A DNA stretch of 11,235 bases from Pseudomonadota bacterium (GTDB taxonomy: Bacteria; Bdellovibrionota; Bacteriovoracia; Bacteriovoracales; Bacteriovoracaceae). Below, piece by piece: positions 6,036 to 11,235 of the stretch. The stretch covers positions 1 to 11,235 of the forward strand of contig JAEYUK010000023.1 of assembly GCA_023432655.1 (NCBI GenBank), read 5' to 3'. The stretch's first letter is position 1, and each line of letters begins with the position of its first letter. A program made the position numbers and the translations under genes. The notes below the pieces were generated by a model, which was given only the letters and a program-made list of their open reading frames with translations, was not told the DNA's origin and searched no databases.

Positions 6036-7609
6036 TCCAATTTTCCCCAGCCGGATCTACGGTAACGGTTGGAGATAATATCGAAGATTGGTGTTTCCGG
6101 TGTATTGTTGACGTCAGCTTTACTAATGGCCTGCTCAGCAAAACTCAGAACCTCTGTCCCATTAGCTGATTCAGCTTCTCCTGTTTTTGGAAAACCAAAA
6201 CTAAAATCAGGACGCTCCGATTTAGGTTTATAGGTAGAGCCTCCGCCACCCTGGCGATAGTTCGCTTTAATTTTAGTGTCCGCTAGTTTCTCCTTCAGTG
6301 AAGAAGGGAGACTTCCAAGGGCCGCAGCTGAACTACCGGCAGATTCTTTTACTCCGCCAGAATAATCTGAATTGGAGGCAGCCGCTACACTCGCTAATGG
6401 GGCCGGAACATAGGCCGCAAGTTCAGCCGCCATTTTTTTCTGTTCATCATTCAGGGCCACTTTCGGAATAGTTCTGGTGTTGAGTTTGCCTTTAACTTTT
6501 GAGGCCATGGCACCAGCTGCGTAACTTACTGCTGAAACTTTACCTTCGTCATACATACCACTATTCAGTAGATCAAAAGCTTTGTTGGCCTCATTCATGT
6601 AGTTAGTCGCAACACTGAACTCTGGATTATAAGTTTTAAAATTACTCTTCATGCAGGAATTGGTTTCTTTACACTTACATTTTTCATCAAAGGTAAGTTT
6701 TCCTCCCACGACAGCACCACAACCTGTGGCCACTTTAGGAGTATCAAAATTCCCGCCGTTTAAGACACAGACTTCCTGATAGTTTGCCGGGTATCTTTCT
6801 TTGGAAGTTGGTTCACTACAAAAGCATGAAGTCTTGGTCCATGGATTACATTCACCGGCCTTAGGAAGAGAATCAATCACCAGTTGAACTTTTTTAGCGG
6901 CCTTATCATGCTTATTGGCCTTCTTAATATAAAGAGCAGTGAGTGCCGTCGCTCCTCCAAGTTTTGCCCAATATTTCCAATCGGTAGCGATTTCTCCTGT
7001 GAAGGCCATCCCTACGTAACAAGCAGTAACACCACCATAAATCGCCGACTGCCAATTGGCCGTAGTCTTACGGGCCTTATGAGTTTCTTTGAGATTCAAC
7101 AGGGCCTGAACTTGGGTGTCCTGGATTTCTTTATTTTTAGTTTCTGCTTTCTTCTGCAGGTGATCCTGGATCACTCCGCCGAGAGTCTCATATCCCATGG
7201 CGACCATCATACAGTAGTCTGGTTGTGTTTCAGCTTTTTCGGCTCCTGCAGCTGGTGCTGGAGGATCTGCCGGATTGGGAGGTCCCTCTATCTCTACCTT
7301 CGCTTCAGGCTTCTTAGTAAGGCCAGGCATCATCCCACCACCACCAGACATCATCCCTAAAAGGGCATAGGCCTTACCGATGACCATCTCGATAGGAAAA
7401 CCTTCGTCTTCTTCTTTACAATCATTGAGGCCGGCACAGCCTTCTTTAATGGCACGATCTTTAATCCCAGAATGCTCAAAACCTTTTGCATCACTCATCT
7501 GTTTGTCAGTTAATTCAGTTGGATTTTCAAAACTTTGATCCAGTGACTGGCCTACCACTATGGAGGGCAGTGATAGGAGAATAAGAAGAGTGAGAATAGT
7601 TTGTTTCAT
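6020..7609 (-). CDS. Secreted Cys-rich protein of unknown function
   Basis: A 529-residue exported protein; I do not recognise the family. Residues 1-20 form a clear Sec signal peptide (Lys2, hydrophobic core TILTLLILLSL, then cleavage near SIVVG-QS). Next come a Gly/Met-rich patch (84-95), a Pro/Ala-rich linker (109-122), and a charged, probably coiled-coil helix (149-182). Two hydrophobic segments (188-205 and 215-228) could form a membrane hairpin. A region at 254-319 holds eight of the protein's twelve cysteines (C254, 262, 264, 281, 297, 311, 313, 319). The tail is low-complexity Ala/Ser/Gly, ending in a basic RYRRSGWGKL segment. I chose the ATG at 7609 because AAGG sits 8 nt upstream and the signal peptide begins there. 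An ATG at 7642 has its SD only 1 nt away and overlaps the candidate promoter. Envelope or periplasmic location is inferred from the signal peptide and the paired cysteines. Confidence 0.85.
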   Translation of the reverse strand: MKQTILTLLILLSLPSIVVGQSLDQSFENPTELTDKQMSDAKGFEHSGIKDRAIKEGCAGLNDCKEEDEGFPIEMVIGKAYALLGMMSGGGGMMPGLTKKPEAKVEIEGPPNPADPPAPAAGAEKAETQPDYCMMVAMGYETLGGVIQDHLQKKAETKNKEIQDTQVQALLNLKETHKARKTTANWQSAIYGGVTACYVGMAFTGEIATDWKYWAKLGGATALTALYIKKANKHDKAAKKVQLVIDSLPKAGECNPWTKTSCFCSEPTSKERYPANYQEVCVLNGGNFDTPKVATGCGAVVGGKLTFDEKCKCKETNSCMKSNFKTYNPEFSVATNYMNEANKAFDLLNSGMYDEGKVSAVSYAAGAMASKVKGKLNTRTIPKVALNDEQKKMAAELAAYVPAPLASVAAASNSDYSGGVKESAGSSAAALGSLPSSLKEKLADTKIKANYRQGGGGSTYKPKSERPDFSFGFPKTGEAESANGTEVLSFAEQAISKADVNNTPETPIFDIISNRYRRSGWGKLEAEKE

Positions 7610-7632
7610 AATATAAGCCTTAGTATGAAGCC

Positions 7633-7660
7633 ATTTTATCATGCTCCTTACTTAGTCCAA
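7633..7660 (-). promoter_or_regulatory. Candidate promoter of the secreted-protein gene
   Basis: Read on the minus strand: TTGGAC (7660-7655), a 16-bp spacer, then TAAAAT (7638-7633) preceded by TG at 7641-7640, giving the extended -10 TGATAAAAT. Transcription would start near 7626, leaving a short leader that still includes the AAGG ribosome site (7621-7618) for the ATG at 7609. This supports the shorter start of that gene. Confidence 0.45.
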
Positions 7661-7702
7661 GGGAGTGAAATCTTTCCCTGTCCATTAATTATGTTATTTC
7701 AG

Positions 7703-7795
7703 TAACTTATGACGTATGGCCCCTCCATGGTCTGAAGCTGATAAGTGCAACAAATTTTTATCGTTTGACCTTCATGGAGGGGATAAGTAAGTTAT
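7703..7795. repeat. Long-range inverted repeat in the divergent control region
   Basis: CCCCTCCATG (7720-7729) is the exact reverse complement of CATGGAGGGG (7773-7782), and further out TAACTTA (7703-7709) mirrors TAAGTTA (7788-7794). The 10-bp arms are 53 bp apart centre to centre, about five helical turns. Short nested inverted repeats lie between them (GATAA 7740-7744 with TTATC 7758-7762). The region separates the secreted-protein gene from the metalloregulator gene. It could bind the regulator at two sites, or fold in RNA and mask GGAGGGG upstream of the regulator's start. Confidence 0.6.
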
Positions 7796-7799
7796 AGAC

Positions 7800-8315
7800 A
7801 TGACTGAAAAAAAGCCCTCCATCCAACACACTCACGATAACGATTTGACTCATTCCATGGTTCACTATTTATTGGCGATCCATAAACTAAAAGAGTCTAA
7901 GGGATATGCTCGGGTTACCGACATTGCCCACGAAATGGGTTTAACTAAAGGCTCAGTATCGACGGCACTTACCAATCTAAAAAAGCGTGAATTGGTGCTC
8001 GAAGACGAAAGTAAGTTCTTGTCTCTGTCTCCCTCAGGCCATGAAGCCGTACATGGTATTTTATCGTCCAGAACGCTTCTTTATTATTTTCTGAAAGACA
8101 TTATTGGTGTGGATGAGGAAGTGGCCCATAAAGATTCATGTTTAATGGAACATTTGATGAGCTCAGAGACTCGCGAGAAGTTTTTTAATTTTATGAAAGA
8201 TCTTGCGAATGACAAGAATAACTCATACTCAACGTCATTTGACTTTACTCAGTTCGAACATCAGCATGAGTTTGAAGAGATTCAGAAAGGTGATACCTAC
8301 TTAAAATCTGAATGA
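7800..8315 (+). CDS. DtxR/MntR-family metal-dependent transcription regulator
   Basis: A 171-residue metalloregulator; family members repress metal-uptake or related genes when bound to Fe or Mn. The winged helix (about 20-78) includes GYARVTDIAHEMGLTKGSVS, closely matching the MntR DNA-binding segment. The dimerisation helices (about 84-135) contain HKDSCLMEHLMS. An ungapped alignment to DtxR gives primary-site ligands Cys114, Glu117 and His118, with His22 where DtxR has Met10 and MntR has Asp8. Of the ancillary ligands only His110 remains; the other two positions are Arg91 and Tyr95. There is no SH3 domain, so its size is MntR-like. The N-terminus and the tail (FEHQHEFEE) are His-rich. The ATG at 7800 has only a weak SD; GGAGGGG lies about 17 nt away, and an in-frame stop at 7788 excludes an earlier start. 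It overlaps the permease gene by ATGA. Confidence 0.9.
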   Translation: MTEKKPSIQHTHDNDLTHSMVHYLLAIHKLKESKGYARVTDIAHEMGLTKGSVSTALTNLKKRELVLEDESKFLSLSPSGHEAVHGILSSRTLLYYFLKDIIGVDEEVAHKDSCLMEHLMSSETREKFFNFMKDLANDKNNSYSTSFDFTQFEHQHEFEEIQKGDTYLKSE

Positions 8316-9532
8316 AAATTTTAGAGTTATTACGAAGTGATGACCCTCGTTATAAGGGTCGTCTATGGCTCTTCCTAGGGGCCTATTTTTTTGTTCTCTT
8401 TAGCTATCCACTCGTAAGGGCCGCTTCCACTACAATGTTTTTCGCCGAATTCGGGGCCAAGTCTTCTCCCCTGGCCTGGCTGTGGACAGTGGTGGTACTT
8501 TCCATTTCCATTTTAGTATTCAACAGGTACCAGGCCCGCCATTCTGTTCAGAAAGTTTTCCTTTGGGCTTCCGTTCTTTCGGCCATTTTGCTTGCCTTAA
8601 GCACCACGGGTTTTATCCTCAAATTTAAATACCTGACTTTTATTTCCTTCATCTGGAAAGAAATCTACATCGTCCTTCAGGTACATCTCCTTTTGGCCTA
8701 CGCTAATAATTACTTTCATAAAGATGAGTTCAAAATGCTGGTGGGGCCGGTAGGTGCCACGGGCAGTATCGGGGGAGTGGTAGGGGGACTTCTTACTACT
8801 TATTTCAGTAGAGAGTGGGGGACCGTGAGTGTTGCCTGGCTTTCTTTAATTTTTGTCCTCATCCCGGCCTTGCTCTTTTACTTCACCCCGATCTTAATCA
8901 GTGCTGAAGAGAAGAAAAAGATGGCTTCCCCGTTGGCCAGCCTTCAGGGGTATGACATCCGTAACTACATTTTTCACATCGCCCTAATCGTCGTGCTCTC
9001 GCAGTTTGTGATCAACATTGCGGACTTTAAGTTTAACCTCGCCTTCGAGGAAAATATTTTAGTGGCCGATGAACGGACGGCCTACCTTGGAAACATCTAC
9101 ACCTGGACAAATTTTTTAACTTTCATTCTACAGTTTATCTGTTTACCAGTTCTATTGCCGCGAATCTCAGAGCGTAGTCTTCATTTGTTTATCCCTTTGT
9201 CATATATAGCAGCATCAGTAGGCCTTTTATTTGTTAGTGGGAGTATGTTTCTTCCTTTAGCGGCTTTTTATACTTACCTTAAGGCCTCTGATTATTCGCT
9301 CTTTAGTGGAGGCAAGGAACTTCTTTATCAGCCTCTTCATCCGGAACAAAAATACGGCGCTAAATATCTCACTGATATGCTCGTGTATAGGGCAGCGAAG
9401 GCCTTGATTGCTGCGGTCTTGATTTATCTGCAAACCTCTTTCATCCTTAATATGATGATGATCATTTTCCTTCTGCTGTGGTTGGTCCTGGTCATTAAAA
9501 TTTTCGGAATTCACCGTAGATTATTCAATTGA
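8312..9532 (+). CDS. Tlc/Npt-like (ATP/ADP translocase family) inner-membrane permease
   Basis: A 406-residue polytopic membrane protein with about 12 hydrophobic segments (roughly 17-36, 53-71, 82-102, 107-131, 143-165, 172-195, 219-238, 257-281, 290-310, 311-324, 355-375 and 377-398). It resembles distant bacterial members of the nucleotide-carrier (Tlc/NTT) family within the MFS. Shared features are YPLVRAAS near the first helix, GATGSIGGVVGG (148-159), and the C-terminal block KELLYQPLHPEQKYGAK followed by TDMLVYR (335-360). It is about 90 residues shorter than the ATP/ADP exchangers of Rickettsia and Chlamydia, and I cannot confirm their substrate-binding Lys/Glu residues. The true substrate is therefore unknown. 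The ATGA overlap with the metalloregulator gene suggests tight co-expression. The peptidase gene starts 7 bp after its stop. Confidence 0.82.
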   Translation: MKILELLRSDDPRYKGRLWLFLGAYFFVLFSYPLVRAASTTMFFAEFGAKSSPLAWLWTVVVLSISILVFNRYQARHSVQKVFLWASVLSAILLALSTTGFILKFKYLTFISFIWKEIYIVLQVHLLLAYANNYFHKDEFKMLVGPVGATGSIGGVVGGLLTTYFSREWGTVSVAWLSLIFVLIPALLFYFTPILISAEEKKKMASPLASLQGYDIRNYIFHIALIVVLSQFVINIADFKFNLAFEENILVADERTAYLGNIYTWTNFLTFILQFICLPVLLPRISERSLHLFIPLSYIAASVGLLFVSGSMFLPLAAFYTYLKASDYSLFSGGKELLYQPLHPEQKYGAKYLTDMLVYRAAKALIAAVLIYLQTSFILNMMMIIFLLLWLVLVIKIFGIHRRLFN

Positions 9533-9539
9533 GGAAGTT

Positions 9540-11235
9540 ATGCCAAATCCATTACTCAAAAAACCTACTGCTGGCCATGGGGCCTATCCCTTTGATCAAA
9601 TCAAAGCAGAACACTTCATACCGGCGATAACTGCGGCCATCGAAACGGCCAAGGCCAAACTTGAAACTTTTAAGTCCGATGCCCGCACTGATTTTCAACA
9701 TGTGATTGTTGAGAAAAGTGATATTACAGAACAGGTCGATTACATCGCAGGTATCTTTTTTAATCTGCATTCGGCCGAATGCCCTGAAGATTTAGAAAAA
9801 ATATCTCCGGAGATGTCTGATATTCTCACTCGTTTTGGAAATGATATTTCCCTTGATCCGGTGATCTTCGCTAAGGTTAAGGCATGTTATGAATCACGAT
9901 TAGATCAGAATCTTTCAAAAGAAGAAATGACCATCATTGAAAAGACTTACAAGTCTTTTGTGAGAAATGGGGCCCTTCTCGCTGATAGCGAAAAGGACCG
10001 CGTGAGAGAAATTGATGAGAGACTGGGAAAGTTGACTCTGGCCTTCTCACAAAATGTCCTTAAGGCCACTAATGATTATCTGATGGAAATTACCAATAAA
10101 GATGATCTGGAAGGACTCCCGGAAGGTGTGATTGAAGCCGCTGCGGAACTAGCAGAAAAAAAAGGCAAGGTTGGCAGCTGGTGCTTTGGCCTGGATGTCC
10201 CTTCGATGCTCCCTTTTATGACTTATTCTAAGAAACGAGAACTTAGAAAAAAACTTCTCACAGCAAGCTCTTCTAAAACATTTAATACTCAGTACGATAA
10301 TCAGAATAATCTTAAAGAAATTCTAAAATTAAGAACGGAACGCGCGAAAATTCTCGGCTTTAACACTCACGCTGACTACGTCCTCGAAGAGCGCATGGCC
10401 ATGTCACCTAAGAAGGTGATGGATTTCCTTGAAGAACTTCTTACCAAGGCCAAGCCTCATGCTGAAAAGGATGTGGAGAAACTTCGTAAGCTCGCCCAGG
10501 AACTTGACGGTATCAAGAACCTGGAAGCGTACGATACGGCTTACTATTCTGAGATCCTGAAAAAACGTGAACTGGATATGGACGATGAAATGCTCAGGCC
10601 TTTCTTCAAACTTGAGAATGTGGTCGAAGGGATTTTCAAGGTTGCTAATCGTCTTTATGGTTTAAGTTTCAAAGAGGTCTTCAACATTCCCAAGTACCAT
10701 GACGACGTCAGAACTTTCGAAGTTTATGATGAAGACAGCAATAAATTTGTAGGTCTTTTTTACACTGACTTCTTTCCAAGAGAAACGAAACGTCCGGGTG
10801 CGTGGATGTCTGGAGTCAAAGAGCAGGGCATGTATCAGGGAAAAATCGAACGGCCTCATATCATGATCGTTTGTAATTTCACCAAACCAACTAAGACTAA
10901 ACCATCTCTTCTGACTCTAGATGAAGTTCTGACTCTCTATCATGAATTCGGCCATGCTCTCCATGGTCTTCTCTCCAACGTTAAATATCGGGAACTCTCT
11001 GGGACTAACGTGTATTGGGATTTTGTGGAACTTCCTTCACAGATCATGGAGAATTGGGTGCTGGAAAAAGAGTGTCTCGATCTTTTTGCCATTCACTATG
11101 AAACCGGCGAAAAAATTCCGGCAGAGCTGGTTAAGAAAATTAAGGCGAGCGGTAAATTTTTGGAAGGCTACGCGACTTTACGTCAGCTGACTTTTGCGTT
11201 CCTGGATATGGCCTATCATACGGTTGATCCTGAAT
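9540..11235 (+). CDS. M3-family zinc oligopeptidase (Dcp/OpdA type), 3' end outside window
   Basis: At least 565 residues, open to the window end; family members are about 680, so roughly 115 C-terminal residues are missing. The zinc site is complete: HEFGH with His468, Glu469 and His472, and the third ligand Glu497 in DFVELPSQ, 25 residues after the second His as in thimet oligopeptidase. LSGTN and DFVE resemble peptidyl-dipeptidase Dcp, while ELPSQIMENW resembles oligopeptidase A, so I do not assign either name. The first 450 residues are the helical half of the fold. There is no signal peptide, so it probably degrades short peptides in the cytoplasm. The ATG at 9540 has a strong GAGGAAG (9531-9537) overlapping the permease stop, which puts it in the same transcription unit. 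The substrate-binding Tyr/His residues of the family lie beyond the window. Confidence 0.95.
   Translation, partial: MPNPLLKKPTAGHGAYPFDQIKAEHFIPAITAAIETAKAKLETFKSDARTDFQHVIVEKSDITEQVDYIAGIFFNLHSAECPEDLEKISPEMSDILTRFGNDISLDPVIFAKVKACYESRLDQNLSKEEMTIIEKTYKSFVRNGALLADSEKDRVREIDERLGKLTLAFSQNVLKATNDYLMEITNKDDLEGLPEGVIEAAAELAEKKGKVGSWCFGLDVPSMLPFMTYSKKRELRKKLLTASSSKTFNTQYDNQNNLKEILKLRTERAKILGFNTHADYVLEERMAMSPKKVMDFLEELLTKAKPHAEKDVEKLRKLAQELDGIKNLEAYDTAYYSEILKKRELDMDDEMLRPFFKLENVVEGIFKVANRLYGLSFKEVFNIPKYHDDVRTFEVYDEDSNKFVGLFYTDFFPRETKRPGAWMSGVKEQGMYQGKIERPHIMIVCNFTKPTKTKPSLLTLDEVLTLYHEFGHALHGLLSNVKYRELSGTNVYWDFVELPSQIMENWVLEKECLDLFAIHYETGEKIPAELVKKIKASGKFLEGYATLRQLTFAFLDMAYHTVDPE

Noticed and set aside
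7610..7642. Earlier ATG (7642) for the secreted protein
   Set aside because: Its SD (AAGGAG) is only 1 nt from the ATG, it would bury the signal peptide 11 residues in, and it overlaps the candidate -10.
7765..7793. TTGACC (7765-7770) with TAAGTT (7788-7793) as promoter of the metalloregulator operon
   Set aside because: The -10 match is poor and transcription would begin almost at the ATG, leaving no ribosome site; no better promoter was found.

Overview
This 11.2 kb window looks like a compact chromosomal segment of a Gram-negative bacterium, most likely a Bdellovibrionota member of the Bacteriovorax/Peredibacter type. That placement is inference. It rests on the moderate GC content, a Tlc/Npt-like nucleotide-transporter homologue, orphan OmpR-type response regulators, and a lineage-specific-looking secreted Cys-rich protein. 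No marker gene such as rRNA is present. Gene density is very high: no stretch over 160 bp lacks a gene, both convergent gene pairs have touching or overlapping stops, and three gene pairs have 4-bp overlaps. I saw no insertion sequence, CRISPR array, tRNA or rRNA.

Layout. (1) 3-587: the C-terminal part of an acyl-CoA dehydrogenase, cut by the window start. (2) 636-2821: a three-gene plus-strand unit with an unrecognised protein carrying a possible PD-(D/E)XK nuclease core, then two paralogous OmpR-type response regulators in tandem (the last two overlap by ATGA). A perfect dyad and an extended -10 sit in front of it. No histidine kinase is present. (3) 4056-2818, minus strand: an RlmL-type rRNA methyltransferase whose stop overlaps that of the second regulator. 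(4) 4194-6019: ahcY, a strong intrinsic terminator, then rpiB. (5) 7609-6020, minus strand: a secreted Cys-rich protein of unknown function that abuts rpiB tail to tail. (6) 7800 to the window end: a DtxR/MntR-family metalloregulator, a Tlc/Npt-like permease and an M3-family zinc oligopeptidase (cut by the window end). These three are packed with a 4-bp overlap and a 7-bp gap and probably form one operon.

How the genes work together. ahcY removes S-adenosylhomocysteine, the product of methyltransferases such as the neighbouring RlmL, and rpiB handles pentose phosphates. These are housekeeping functions. The two accessory-looking parts are the nuclease-like/twin-regulator operon (636-2821) and the metalloregulator/permease/peptidase operon (7800 onward). 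The second shares a 157-190 bp divergent control region, rich in inverted repeats, with the secreted protein. A metal-sensing repressor driving a nucleotide-carrier-like permease and a peptidase would fit uptake and breakdown of host- or prey-derived material, but that is inference.
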